Shown here piece after piece: positions 18,656 to 27,229 of a DNA stretch of 64,000 nt (position 1 is its first letter; each line of letters starts with the position of its first letter). The notes beneath the pieces were generated by a model. That model was not told the origin of the DNA, ran no database searches, and saw only the letters and a program-made list of their open reading frames with translations. Made by a program: the position numbers and the translations under genes. The stretch is from assembly GCF_000758665.1 (NCBI RefSeq), contig NZ_CP009285.1:1612001-1676000 (forward strand). Direction: 5' to 3'. The stretch comes from Paenibacillus borealis. Its GTDB lineage: Bacteria > Bacillota > Bacilli > Paenibacillales > Paenibacillaceae.

Positions 18656-18873
18656 ACATGAGCATAAGAACGCTGCAGCATGATTTTGAGCTGGATAATG
18701 CAGTTTTTTTCGGCAGCTATGTTCTGGTGATAACAGAGGGGGAGATGACAGGCGGAGGGCGTGTGAACGGGTATGACGAAAATGAGGTAGTGGTCGGCGG
18801 ACGGAAACATTCGCGGCATACCTCAGCTTTTGTGCTTACGCAGCCTCCGCAAATTAAAATAGACTTTATTTAA
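18652..18873 (+). CDS. Hypothetical 73-residue frame coupled to the SnoaL-like gene
   Basis: ATG overlaps the previous stop (ATGA), a common coupling arrangement. The sequence has an early FELDNAVFFGSYVLVITEGEMTGGG strand-like block but no family I recognise, and no independent ribosome site. It could be the shifted C-terminal part of the upstream gene or not a gene at all. Confidence 0.25.
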   Translation: MNMSIRTLQHDFELDNAVFFGSYVLVITEGEMTGGGRVNGYDENEVVVGGRKHSRHTSAFVLTQPPQIKIDFI

Positions 18874-18963
18874 GGATTGAACAGAAGGAACTCCGATTCG
18901 GAACTCGAATATCTAACGTAATTGGCTAGCTGACAATGTGAGGATGGAGAGGAGTCGGATACG

Positions 18964-19311
18964 ATGATCCAAGGTTTCGGAGGAATATTCTGGAGAACTA
19001 ATAATCTTGAGGCTACTAAAAAATGGTACAGCGAAGTGCTGAAGCTTGAAATCGACAACTGGAATGGGACTGTGATCAAGCCCCAATCGGGTAATGAGAC
19101 GATCTTTTCTTTCTTTACCGAGCAGGACAGCTATTTCTCGGCAGAACAACAAGTGATGTTAAATTTTCAGGTGGATGATCTAAACGAAACGATTAAGCAT
19201 CTTGAAGATATAGGCGTACCGCTTGCCAAAGAACCTGAGATTAGCGAATTCGGCAAGTTTGTGTGGATTAAAGATCCTGACGGCCGGCTGATTGAGCTGT
19301 GGGAGAAATAA
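18964..19311 (+). CDS. VOC-superfamily (glyoxalase/bleomycin-resistance-like) protein
   Basis: A 115-residue single VOC domain. The N-terminal GGIFWRTNNLEATKKWYSEVLKLEI and C-terminal VWIKDPDGRLIELWEK give the usual beta-alpha-beta-beta-beta halves, with the metal-ligand Glu in LIELWE. GGAGAGGAG precedes the ATG. Ligand or substrate is unknown. Ends before a strong terminator. Confidence 0.85.
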   Translation: MIQGFGGIFWRTNNLEATKKWYSEVLKLEIDNWNGTVIKPQSGNETIFSFFTEQDSYFSAEQQVMLNFQVDDLNETIKHLEDIGVPLAKEPEISEFGKFVWIKDPDGRLIELWEK

Positions 19312-19348
19312 CTGGTTGAATGGCAATCTAACTTGGCGAATTCATTAA

Positions 19349-19393
19349 AAAGGGACTTCACCCGGCGGTACTTGCCGCAGGTGAAGTCCCTTT
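19349..19393. terminator. Bidirectional terminator
   Basis: Perfect 14-bp stem AAAGGGACTTCACC / GGTGAAGTCCCTTT between the convergent VOC and SDR genes. Confidence 0.88.
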
Positions 19394-19483
19394 ATGTTCA
19401 TTATAGATTTTAAAAGTTATCGGGGTCCCCGCAAAGTACCTGAGTCAGCATTCATGAGAGCCTCAATTTGTGGGATTATTGCA

Positions 19484-20254
19484 TTAGTTCATCGTCATGC
19501 CGCCGGTGACATTGATTGCCTGGCCGGTCATGTAGGAGGCCAGCGGGCTGGCGAGGAACAGCACTACGTTCGCTACATCCTCCGGTTCAGCCGTACGGCC
19601 GAGCGGAACCTGCGAGCGGTCCTCGGCGAGAATGTCCTCCGGTGTCATTCCGCGCAGGGCAGCACCTTCGACACGCTCGCGCTTCTTCATGTCTGTCTCA
19701 ACGATGCCCGGGCAGACGGCATTCACGAGAATCTGCTCCCGGGCCAGCTCCAGCGCCATCACCTTGGTGAAACCAAGGACCGCATGCTTGGAGGCCACAT
19801 AATTGCCCATGCAGCGGTAGCCGTTCTTGCCCGCCTGTGAGGCGATATTGATGATCCGGCCGCCGCCGCCCTGGCGGAGCATCTGGCGCGCCCCGGCCTG
19901 GGAGACAAGATATACGCCTTTGGCGTTGATATCCATCACCTTGTCCCAATCTTCCTCTTTGATGTCAACGGCAAAGTCCATCGTCGACGTTCCGCTGTTA
20001 TTCACCAGGAAGTCGATCCGGCCAAAAGAATCCACCGAACATTCAATTAGCCGCGCGGCATCCTCACCTGACGTAACATCGATGCGGATCTGCACCAGCC
20101 GTTCATGGATCAGCGTAACCCCCGGCTTACAGGCGATATCACCGATTACAACATTCGCGCCAGCCTTCAGGAACAAATCGGCAATGCCTTTGCCGATCCC
20201 GGTCAGCCCTCCGGTGACTACCAGCGTTTTTCCCGTAATATCGATGTTCAGCAT
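19484..20254 (-). CDS. SDR-family oxidoreductase
   Basis: A 256-residue classical short-chain dehydrogenase. The TGGLTGIG cofactor motif is at residues 14-21, NNSG at 85-88 and the catalytic triad at Ser139, Tyr152 and Lys156 (YVASK). The C-terminal motif is MTGQAINVTGGM. IGDI after strand 2 suggests NAD preference. It follows luxS by 21 bases on the same strand, so it is probably cotranscribed with it. Substrate unknown; sorbitol, 3-oxoacyl or quinate-type activities all fit the fold. Confidence 0.88.
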   Translation of the reverse strand: MLNIDITGKTLVVTGGLTGIGKGIADLFLKAGANVVIGDIACKPGVTLIHERLVQIRIDVTSGEDAARLIECSVDSFGRIDFLVNNSGTSTMDFAVDIKEEDWDKVMDINAKGVYLVSQAGARQMLRQGGGGRIINIASQAGKNGYRCMGNYVASKHAVLGFTKVMALELAREQILVNAVCPGIVETDMKKRERVEGAALRGMTPEDILAEDRSQVPLGRTAEPEDVANVVLFLASPLASYMTGQAINVTGGMTMN

Positions 20255-20275
20255 GGCAGCAGGCTTCCTCTCACT

Positions 20276-20731
20276 CTAGCTTCTGAAGGGATCATCACTG
20301 ATTCCGGCATCCAGGACCTGTCTGGCGTACTCTTGGGCGCTGAATAGGGAATGATCTCTATAGTTGCCGCATTCCAGTGCAGAGACCGCAGGAACAACTT
20401 CTGTATCCAGAACTTTATGCAGAACTTTGGTCAGCGCGGCAGCGACATCGGCAGGGTTATGCTCATCCCAGATAATCAGATAGAAGCCGGTCCGGCAGCC
20501 CATCGGGGAGATATCAATAATGCCTTCCAGCTCATCACGCAAATAAGTGGCCAGCAGATGCTCCAGGGTATGGACAGCGGCAGTAGGCAATGCATCCGCA
20601 TTCGGCTGCAGGAAGCGCAAATCATATTTCTGAATGGTGCTGCCTTTCTCGTTCTTCTCCGTACCTGCAACCCGTACATAAGGGGCTTTTACCTTCGTAT
20701 GATCCAATTGGAAACTTTCAACCTTCGCCAT
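20276..20731 (-). CDS. luxS: S-ribosylhomocysteine lyase (AI-2 synthesis)
   Basis: A 151-residue LuxS, which splits S-ribosylhomocysteine into homocysteine and DPD, the precursor of AI-2. The metal motif HTLEHLL gives His54, Glu57 and His58. Cys79 (MGCRTGF) is in the catalytic position and Cys121 (LECGNY) in the third ligand position, with the same spacing as in Bacillus LuxS. The gene is divergent from metQ and 5.4 kb from mtnN, whose product makes its substrate. GGAAGAGG upstream of ATG. Confidence 0.96.
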   Translation of the reverse strand: MAKVESFQLDHTKVKAPYVRVAGTEKNEKGSTIQKYDLRFLQPNADALPTAAVHTLEHLLATYLRDELEGIIDISPMGCRTGFYLIIWDEHNPADVAAALTKVLHKVLDTEVVPAVSALECGNYRDHSLFSAQEYARQVLDAGISDDPFRS

Positions 20732-20833
20732 GATATTCCTCTTCCTTTCAAGCTTTTCATATCAAACTATCACAACGTATTAAAGAAGTAAATAGATAAA
20801 GCCGATTAATCCAATCATCTTAATTTAAATGTG

Positions 20834-20862
20834 TTGACATGAATAATAATGCATTGTAACAT
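20834..20862 (+). promoter_or_regulatory. Promoter of the metQ operon
   Basis: TTGACA at 20834-20839, exactly 17-base spacer, TAACAT at 20857-20862. The 110-base leader before metQ is too short and lacks the paired stems of a SAM (S-box) riboswitch. Confidence 0.6.
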
Positions 20863-20971
20863 ATGAATCAACTTAATTCTGATGCTTTTACTAGGTTTAA
20901 TTGTCGGTTGTTGTTGCCGGAGCATCTGGGTTGGATTTGTACAGAAATATATACATTGGGGGAGAAATTAC

Positions 20972-21829
20972 ATGTTAAAGAAAAAATGGTTTCATTCCGC
21001 GCTGTTGGTCATCGCAACCACTTTGGTTATCGCAGGCTGCGGTAATAACAGTGATGCTTCCGGCTCAGGCAGTAATTCCTCCGGACAAGAGAAGAAGACA
21101 CTGCGCATCAGCTTCAATCCCGGACCTTACAGCGACCAGTTCAAGAACGGTGTTGCACCCTACCTGGAGAGCAAGGGCTACACCATAACTTATAAAGAAT
21201 TCACCGATGGTATCCAGCCGAATGTGGCTGTAGCGAATGATGAGATTGACGCCAACGTGTTCCAGCATTCGCTGTATCTCGAATCTATCAATGAGCGTGA
21301 GAAGATCGACCTGGTAGGTGTGGTGAAGGTGCCTACTCCGCCGATGGGCCTCTATTCCAAAAAACACACCAGCCTCGATGAAGTCAGCGACGGGGATCAG
21401 ATCAATCTGCCGAACGAACCGGTAAATATGCTCCGTGCGCTTAACGTCCTGAAGGATGTGGGCTGGATTACACTGAAGGATGATATTGATCCGCTGCAGA
21501 CTTCACTGGCTGATATCACATCCAATCCCCACAATCTGAAGTTCATCGCCACTGAGCCGGCCCAGGGCCCGCGCGCACTGGAGGATGTGGATTACGCTGC
21601 TATCCAGGGGAATTTCGCCGTATCGAACAATATTAAGCTGACCACGGCACTGCAGCTGGAGAATATGACAGACCCGTTCACGAATATCGTGGCGGTGGAC
21701 AGCAAGAACAAGGACGCTCAATTTGTAAAAGATATCATCGAAGGTTACCACTCTGCTGAGTTCCAGGAATATATCACGTCCAATCCGGACTATGAGGGCT
21801 ACAAGCTGCCGGATTACTTTACGAAATAA
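20972..21829 (+). CDS. metQ: Methionine ABC transporter substrate-binding lipoprotein
   Basis: A 285-residue lipoprotein from ATG 20972 with GGGGGAGAAA upstream; the longer frame from 20882 is not preceded by a ribosome site. Lipobox VIAGC gives Cys23. The mature part matches NlpA/MetQ proteins: LRISFNPGPYSDQFKNGV, EFTDGIQPNVAVANDEIDANVFQH and KVPTPPMGLYSKKH, with a C-terminal DYEGYKLPDYF. It captures methionine or a derivative for MetNI. A terminator-like hairpin follows before the next gene, which could make MetQ more abundant than the rest. Confidence 0.93.
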   Translation: MLKKKWFHSALLVIATTLVIAGCGNNSDASGSGSNSSGQEKKTLRISFNPGPYSDQFKNGVAPYLESKGYTITYKEFTDGIQPNVAVANDEIDANVFQHSLYLESINEREKIDLVGVVKVPTPPMGLYSKKHTSLDEVSDGDQINLPNEPVNMLRALNVLKDVGWITLKDDIDPLQTSLADITSNPHNLKFIATEPAQGPRALEDVDYAAIQGNFAVSNNIKLTTALQLENMTDPFTNIVAVDSKNKDAQFVKDIIEGYHSAEFQEYITSNPDYEGYKLPDYFTK

Positions 21830-21850
21830 CAAACCATCATAGCTCTGCCC

Positions 21851-21897
21851 GGTGATCTGTCATTTCCCTGTCTGGGAGTAGTGGCAGATCGCCTTTG
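21851..21897 (+). terminator. Hairpin between metQ and the aminotransferase gene
   Basis: GGTGATCTGTCA pairs with TGGCAGATCGCC using two G-U pairs, with an inner TCCC/GGGA step, followed by TTTGTAT. A partial terminator would allow readthrough to the downstream genes. Confidence 0.6.
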
Positions 21898-21953
21898 TAT
21901 ATCCCAGCCCGAAGCCTGAAGTCTCAGAGATCTTGTGAAGAGGTGTAAGTATT

Positions 21954-23168
21954 ATGGATTTTGAACCTGCTAACGTTGTAAAAGAGTTGTCCGGGAATTA
22001 CTTCAATGCGCTGAAAGCCAGAATCGCCGATTACCGCAGCAAAGGGATTGACGTGATCGATCTGGCCAGCGGTAACCCGGATCAGCCCACCCCGCAGCCT
22101 ATAATTGATGCCCTGAAAGAGGCGATCGACAAACCGGAGAATCAGGGCTACCCGCCGTTTTACGGTAAAAAAAGCACACTTGAAGCCATAGCTGTCTTCT
22201 ATAAAAGGGAATATGGCGTTGAGCTTGACCCGGAGCATGAGATCGCTGTGTTCACTGGCTCGGGCATTGGGGTGGTCGGCATTCCGCAGAGTCTGCTGAA
22301 TCCGGGGGATCTGATGCTTACCGCCGATCCGGCTTATCCGGCCTATCATGCTGCTGCCCAGCTGGCGGGAGCCCGGGTTCATACCCTTCCTGTCTATGAA
22401 GAGGACGGCTACTTGCCGGATTACGGGCGTGTTCCTGAAGAGATTCTCCGGCAGGTGAAGCTGCTGATGCTGAACTATCCCAATAATCCGACCGGGGCGG
22501 TGGCTACGGGGGGATTCTGGGAACGTACGCTGGAGCTGGCTACACGTTATGGGTTCCCGGTGCTGAATGACTTCGCTTATGGCGCTTTTGGCTTCGACGG
22601 CCACAAGCCGCTTAGCCTGCTTCAGCATGCGGACGGCAAAGCCTATGGAATAGAAACCTATACTGTGTCCAAAACCTACAACATGGCAGGCTGGAGGTTC
22701 GGCTTCGCCGCCGGCAACGCTTCGATTATAGCTGCCTTGAAGCATTATCATACGCAGGCGTACAGCACCGTGTTCGGTGCAGTGCAGGATGCGGCAGCGG
22801 CGGCTCTGCTCGGACCGCAGGATGCGGTGAGGCAGCTGGGAAGCCTGTATCAGCGGCGGCGCGATGTGCTGGTAGAGAGACTAAGAGGCATCGGCTGGGA
22901 GGTTCCGGCTCCGACGGGCACCTTCTTCGCGTGGTTCAAGGTGCCTTCAGGCTATACAGCGGAAACCTTCGCCCAGCGGCTGCTGGATGAAGCGCAGGTT
23001 GCTGTTGCGCAGGGGGAAGGCTTCGGAGAACAGGGGCGGCAGTACGTGCGGCTCAGCCTGGTGAACAGCGAGGACAGACTGAATGAAGCGGTAGACCGGA
23101 TAGATGCGGCAGGTATTTTCAAGCAGACGGTGGTCACGGACCTGAGGGGGGCAGCTCAGCATGATTGA
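21954..23168 (+). CDS. Class I/II PLP-dependent aminotransferase in the met operon
   Basis: A 404-residue fold-type-I aminotransferase. VIDLASGNPDQPTPQPIIDAL opens the domain, LLMLNYPNNPTGAVATG holds the cofactor Asn loop, and SKTYNMAGWRFGFAAGN carries the PLP lysine near residue 240. It resembles LL-diaminopimelate/methionine aminotransferase-like proteins. Its frame overlaps metN by eight bases, so it belongs in the methionine transport operon. With the downstream iron-type dehydrogenase it may interconvert methionine, its 2-keto acid and 2-hydroxy acid (inference from position). Confidence 0.88.
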   Translation: MDFEPANVVKELSGNYFNALKARIADYRSKGIDVIDLASGNPDQPTPQPIIDALKEAIDKPENQGYPPFYGKKSTLEAIAVFYKREYGVELDPEHEIAVFTGSGIGVVGIPQSLLNPGDLMLTADPAYPAYHAAAQLAGARVHTLPVYEEDGYLPDYGRVPEEILRQVKLLMLNYPNNPTGAVATGGFWERTLELATRYGFPVLNDFAYGAFGFDGHKPLSLLQHADGKAYGIETYTVSKTYNMAGWRFGFAAGNASIIAALKHYHTQAYSTVFGAVQDAAAAALLGPQDAVRQLGSLYQRRRDVLVERLRGIGWEVPAPTGTFFAWFKVPSGYTAETFAQRLLDEAQVAVAQGEGFGEQGRQYVRLSLVNSEDRLNEAVDRIDAAGIFKQTVVTDLRGAAQHD

Positions 23169-24180
23169 GCTAAGAGATATTTATAAGACGTTTGAACGGA
23201 AGGGCCAATCCATTGAAGCTTTGCGGGGAGTCAGCCTGCATGTAAGCAAAGGCGATATTTACGGGGTCATCGGCTACAGCGGAGCAGGTAAAAGCACCCT
23301 GATCCGGCTGGTCAACTATCTGGAGCGGCCGACAGGCGGAGAGGTGCTCGTTGAAGGTGAACCGCTGGCGGCGTATAATCCGGCGCAGCTGCGCGCAGCC
23401 AAGAAGAAAATCGGCATGATCTTTCAGCATTTTAACCTGCTGGAGTCCAAGACTGTATTCGATAACATCGCGATTCCGCTGGTGCTGCTGAAACGTAGCA
23501 AGAAGGAAATCCAGGACCGGGTAACGGAGCTGCTGAAATTCACCGGGCTTGAAGATAAAGCGAAGAGTTATCCGAAGGAGCTGTCCGGCGGACAGAAGCA
23601 GCGGGTGGGCATTGCCCGGGCACTGGCTACCAACCCGTCGATCCTGCTATGTGACGAAGCGACCTCGGCGCTTGATCCGCAGACGACCAAATCCATTCTG
23701 GAGCTGCTCAAAAAAATAAATAAAGAGTACAACATCACCATCATGATCATTACGCATGAAATGGCCGTCATCCAGCAGATCTGCAACAAGGTTGCAGTGA
23801 TGGAGCAGGGGGAGATCATCGAGCAGGGCAAGGTACTGGATGTATTCGGCAATCCGCATCACCCCACTACACAGAGCTTCGTGCAGACGGTCATTCATAA
23901 TAGTGTGCCGCAGAGTGTGTTGAATACGCTGAAGGCAGAGCCCGGGCGGCGGCTGTTCCGGCTGAAATTCGTCGGAGGCACAGCCTCGGAGCCGATTATC
24001 AACAGCCTGATCCGCAGATTCGAAGTCAATGCGAATATCCTGTTCGCCAACATGACGGAAATCCAGCAGACCACGCTGGGGACAATGATTCTGCAGCTGC
24101 ACGGCGAGCATACAGTGATCGATCAGGCGGCGGCTTTTATCGTCAGCCAGGGTGTGGACATTCAGGAGGTGGAGGTTTAA
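23161..24180 (+). CDS. metN: Methionine ABC transporter ATP-binding protein
   Basis: A 339-residue ABC ATPase. Walker A GYSGAGKS is at about residues 38-45, the Q-loop FQHFNLLESKTVFDNI near 85, the signature LSGGQKQRVGIARAL near 141, and Walker B ILLCDEATSALDP near 161. Residues about 265-339 form the NIL domain (RLKFVGGTASEPIINSLIRR...) that senses methionine in MetN proteins. The start lies inside the end of the aminotransferase gene and the stop overlaps the metI start (TAATG). Confidence 0.95.
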   Translation: MIELRDIYKTFERKGQSIEALRGVSLHVSKGDIYGVIGYSGAGKSTLIRLVNYLERPTGGEVLVEGEPLAAYNPAQLRAAKKKIGMIFQHFNLLESKTVFDNIAIPLVLLKRSKKEIQDRVTELLKFTGLEDKAKSYPKELSGGQKQRVGIARALATNPSILLCDEATSALDPQTTKSILELLKKINKEYNITIMIITHEMAVIQQICNKVAVMEQGEIIEQGKVLDVFGNPHHPTTQSFVQTVIHNSVPQSVLNTLKAEPGRRLFRLKFVGGTASEPIINSLIRRFEVNANILFANMTEIQQTTLGTMILQLHGEHTVIDQAAAFIVSQGVDIQEVEV

Positions 24181-24839
24181 TGCTGGATACAGTGATTACC
24201 TCGGAGCAGCTGTTTCAGGCGCTGAGGGAAACGGTGGTTATGGTTGGGGTTTCGTTGTTTTTTGGAGCGCTGCTGGGGATTCCTATCGGCATCATCCTTG
24301 TTATTACACGTCCGGGCGGTGTTCTGCCTAACAGAATTATCTATTCGGTGCTTAATCCGATCATTAATATTGTCCGTTCGCTGCCATTCATCATTCTGCT
24401 CGTAGCCATTATTCCCTTCACGCGGCTGCTTGTGCACACTTCGATTGGTACCAGCGCCGCGATTGTACCGCTGGTTGTATACATAGCGCCTTATATCGGA
24501 CGTCTGGTGGAGAACTCTCTGCTTGAGGTTAGCCCGGGGATTCTGGAAGCTGCAGAAGCGATGGGAGCGACTACGTTTCAGGTGATCTGGCATTTCCTGC
24601 TGCCGGAGGCGTTCGGGTCGCTGATCCTGACGATGACCACGGCGATGATCGGACTCGTCGGGGCCACAGCAATGGCGGGAACGGTCGGGGGCGGCGGGAT
24701 CGGCGATCTGGCAATCTCGTATGGCTACCAGCGGTTCGACACCTTCGTTATGATCGTTACCGTAGCCATTCTGATTATCTTCGTTCAGGGCATTCAGTCT
24801 GCGGGGAACCGTCTTGCTCGTAAGGCGCGGCGGGACTAG
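24180..24839 (+). CDS. metI: Methionine ABC transporter permease
   Basis: A 219-residue permease with five hydrophobic helices. The EAA loop EAAEAMGATTFQVIWHFLLPEA is near residue 123, and the MetI-typical GLVGATAMAGTVGGGGIGDLAISYGYQRFD near 160. ATG overlaps the metN stop by one base. It forms the channel of MetNIQ. Confidence 0.95.
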   Translation: MLDTVITSEQLFQALRETVVMVGVSLFFGALLGIPIGIILVITRPGGVLPNRIIYSVLNPIINIVRSLPFIILLVAIIPFTRLLVHTSIGTSAAIVPLVVYIAPYIGRLVENSLLEVSPGILEAAEAMGATTFQVIWHFLLPEAFGSLILTMTTAMIGLVGATAMAGTVGGGGIGDLAISYGYQRFDTFVMIVTVAILIIFVQGIQSAGNRLARKARRD

Positions 24840-24903
24840 GAATGAGGCTGAGGCGGTTGTTAGGATGAGCGTAGGCTTACACAAATTTGAAGGAGGGACC
24901 ATG

Positions 24904-26106
24904 ATGGCGGAGAGTCTTATTGTACGCGCGGCACCGCAGGAATTCGTCTGCCGGGAAGGCAGCTGGAATGACCTGGAGGAGCATCTGCGCAGACGGGGAA
25001 TTGACCGGGTGCTGGTGGTGCGCGGTGTGAAGTCCTGGGCGGCGGCCAAGCGGTATTGGCCGCAGCTTGACGGGACAGAAGTCCATTATCATGTCTACGG
25101 CGGGGAGTGCACCTACGGGGAGCTTGATGCCATAGCCGGTTATGCGGCAGAGCATCAGCTTCAGGCAATTATCGCCGTAGGCGGCGGGAAGATCACAGAT
25201 GTGGTCAAATCAGCTGCAGCCAAGCTGAATCTGCCGGCGGTCATTCTGCCGACGCTGGCCGCTACGTGTGCAGCCTGGTCCTCGCTGAGCGTCATGTACG
25301 ATGCTCAGGGCGCTTACCTCCGCTTCGACGTGTTCCCGCGCAGCAATGCACTGGTACTGCTCGATCCGGCAGTCATCGCCGCGTCACCGCCGGAGCTGCT
25401 GGTGGCCGGCATCGGTGATACGCTGGCCAAATGGTATGAGGCTGACGCCATCATCCGGCACCTGCCTGCACCTCCGGTTGAAGTGGAGCTGGCCTGGTTC
25501 ACGGCGCGCAAATGCCGCGATCACCTGCTGGAGTACAGCGCAGCGGCGCTGGCAGCAGTCTCGGCGGGAGTACTGGATGATGCGTTGACGCGGACGATTG
25601 AGACAATCATTATGGTCGGCGGTCTGGTCGGCGGCTTCGGCGAGGATTACGGCCGCACTGCCGGGGCGCACTCCATTCACGATGCGCTTACAGCCATACC
25701 GGAGGCCCATAGTCTGCTGCATGGCAGCAAGGTGGCTTACGGTGTGCTGGTTCAGCTGGCGCTGGAGGATAACTTCGCAGAGATCGAAGAGCTGCTGCCG
25801 TTCTACCGGCAGATTGGATTGCCAGCCAGTCTTGCAGATATGGGCCTGGATTTCCTGACGCCTGGCGAGCTGCTGGAGCTGGGAGAACGGGCAGCGGTGC
25901 CGGAGGCTTCCATTCACAGGATGCACGGCGTGATTACTGCCGCGCGGATTGCGGATGCGGCAGCTGAGCTGGAGCGCTTCGTCAGCAGCCGGCGGCTTGA
26001 TTTCGCCGGAGGTATTGAGCATACGGATGATTTCGGCGGATTAGGACAGGTGGATACCAGTGAGCTTCAAGCGAAAGCAAAGAATCAGGGGGTAGTAACA
26101 TCATGA
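24904..26106 (+). CDS. Iron-containing alcohol dehydrogenase family protein (HcxA/YbdH- or GldA-like)
   Basis: 400 residues from the second of two adjacent ATGs; AAGGAGG is seven bases before ATG 24904 and only four before 24901. NAD-binding GGGKITDVVKSAAAKL is near residue 96, followed by LPTLAATCAAWSSLSVMYD, GIGDTLAKWYEADAI and metal-site His residues in AGAHSIHDALT and EAHSLLHGSKVAYG. This is the glycerol-dehydrogenase/YbdH branch. In E. coli ybdH neighbours ybdL, a methionine-preferring aminotransferase, and YbdH reduces 2-keto acids. The same pairing here suggests a keto-methylthiobutyrate reductase. The stop overlaps the mtnN start (ATGA). Confidence 0.85.
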   Translation: MAESLIVRAAPQEFVCREGSWNDLEEHLRRRGIDRVLVVRGVKSWAAAKRYWPQLDGTEVHYHVYGGECTYGELDAIAGYAAEHQLQAIIAVGGGKITDVVKSAAAKLNLPAVILPTLAATCAAWSSLSVMYDAQGAYLRFDVFPRSNALVLLDPAVIAASPPELLVAGIGDTLAKWYEADAIIRHLPAPPVEVELAWFTARKCRDHLLEYSAAALAAVSAGVLDDALTRTIETIIMVGGLVGGFGEDYGRTAGAHSIHDALTAIPEAHSLLHGSKVAYGVLVQLALEDNFAEIEELLPFYRQIGLPASLADMGLDFLTPGELLELGERAAVPEASIHRMHGVITAARIADAAAELERFVSSRRLDFAGGIEHTDDFGGLGQVDTSELQAKAKNQGVVTS

Positions 26107-26825
26107 GCATTGCCATTATCGGCGCAATGGAAGAGGAAGTGGCGCTGCTGCTGTCACGGATGGAGGATGTGCGCAGCCTGAAGGCCGGCGTCGGAAGGCT
26201 TCATTCCGGCAGGCTGAACGGGCTGGATGTGGTTCTGCTGCAGTCCGGCATCGGTAAAGTGAATGCGGCAGTAACTACAACGCTGCTGCTGGAGCGTTTC
26301 CATTGTGAACTCATTATTAATACCGGTGCTGCCGGTGGCTTGGCTCCGGAGCTTAAGGTTGGCGATGTGGTCATCGCCGAGGAATTGATCTACAGTGACG
26401 TGGATGCAACGGCCTTCAGCTATGCATATGGACAGGTGCCGCAGATGCCGGACCGTTATCCGGTCGCGGGCGATCTGCTGGCTGCGGCGAAGCAGGTGAT
26501 TGCCCGCACTTCCAGGGCGGAGGCAGTCGTCACCGGACTGATTACTACGGCGGATTCGTTCATCAGCCGGCCGGAGCGGGCCGATGAGATCCTCAGCCGC
26601 TTCCCTGCGGCTAAGGCTACAGATATGGAAGGTGCGGCGATTGCGCAAACCGCCTACCAATTCGGTGTGCCGTTCCTTGCTGTCCGTGCGGTCTCCGACA
26701 TTGCCGGATCAGAAGCAGCCGGATTATTCAAGTCGCATCTGGAGCTCGCCGCCACTAACTCGGCGGAGATCGTTACGGAGATTCTGGCGCTGTACACTGC
26801 GGTGGAGACTCGTGGTGCTAAGTGA
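26103..26825 (+). CDS. mtnN: 5'-methylthioadenosine/S-adenosylhomocysteine nucleosidase
   Basis: A 240-residue MTA/SAH nucleosidase (Pfs). IGAMEEEVALLL opens the protein with a catalytic Glu, LQSGIGKVNAA follows, INTGAAGGL sits near residue 75, and KATDMEGAAIAQTAYQFGVPFLAVRAVSDIA near 172-202 holds the ribose-binding Met-Glu and catalytic Asp. It releases adenine from SAH and MTA, providing S-ribosylhomocysteine to LuxS. It overlaps the dehydrogenase gene by four bases and ends the operon. Confidence 0.96.
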   Translation: MSIAIIGAMEEEVALLLSRMEDVRSLKAGVGRLHSGRLNGLDVVLLQSGIGKVNAAVTTTLLLERFHCELIINTGAAGGLAPELKVGDVVIAEELIYSDVDATAFSYAYGQVPQMPDRYPVAGDLLAAAKQVIARTSRAEAVVTGLITTADSFISRPERADEILSRFPAAKATDMEGAAIAQTAYQFGVPFLAVRAVSDIAGSEAAGLFKSHLELAATNSAEIVTEILALYTAVETRGAK

Positions 26826-26884
26826 AGTACCTGATAAGTGACTAGATACTAAGTGACAGAATACTTAATGACTAAATACTAAGT
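26819..26884. repeat. Degenerate 14-16-bp tandem repeat after mtnN
   Basis: About four copies of a unit like AAGTGACTAGATACT (variants AAGTGACAGAATACTT and AATGACTAAATACT) begin at the mtnN stop. No hairpin or coding role is evident. Confidence 0.6.
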
Positions 26885-27008
26885 GGACAGACCATTAACA
26901 GTGAGAACCGGCCTGAGCAACTACTATCGGCCATTTAACTAAGAAGAACAACTACTATATAAACCGCACTATTGATCAAAACTAAACAAGTAACCGATCA
27001 ACACTAGC

Positions 27009-27190
27009 AATTGTTGTACGTATTACAACTTAGTCCCCTGGATACTAACCTGATTGGTCAGATTGTTGTATGAAATACAAGAATTGTCCCTTTAAACCGC
27101 TTGGATGAGCGGAAATGATGCTTTTTATACAACAATTTTGGATTATGATCCATATTAGGGAGGAATTGTTGTATTTCGTGCAACATTCAC
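27009..27190 (+). repeat. Dispersed TTGTTGTA repeat family, copy A
   Basis: Contains TTGTTGTACGTATTACAAC (27011-27029), TTGTTGTATGAAATACAAG (27063-27081), CCGCTTGG (27098-27105), ATACAACAATTTTGGA (27127-27142) and a final TTGTTGTATTTCGTGCAAC. The order and spacing match copies B, C and D. Confidence 0.85.
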
Positions 27191-27229
27191 TAAGGAAAGC
27201 TAAGTATGTGTAAGTATTTCAATTTCAAT

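Noticed and set aside
20732..20971. SAM (S-box) riboswitch before metQ
   Set aside because: The leader after the promoter is about 110 bases, has no paired-stem architecture and no terminator, so I cannot support one.
24177..25049. 290-codon leftward frame
   Set aside because: Antisense to metI and the dehydrogenase start; composition is that of a shadow frame.
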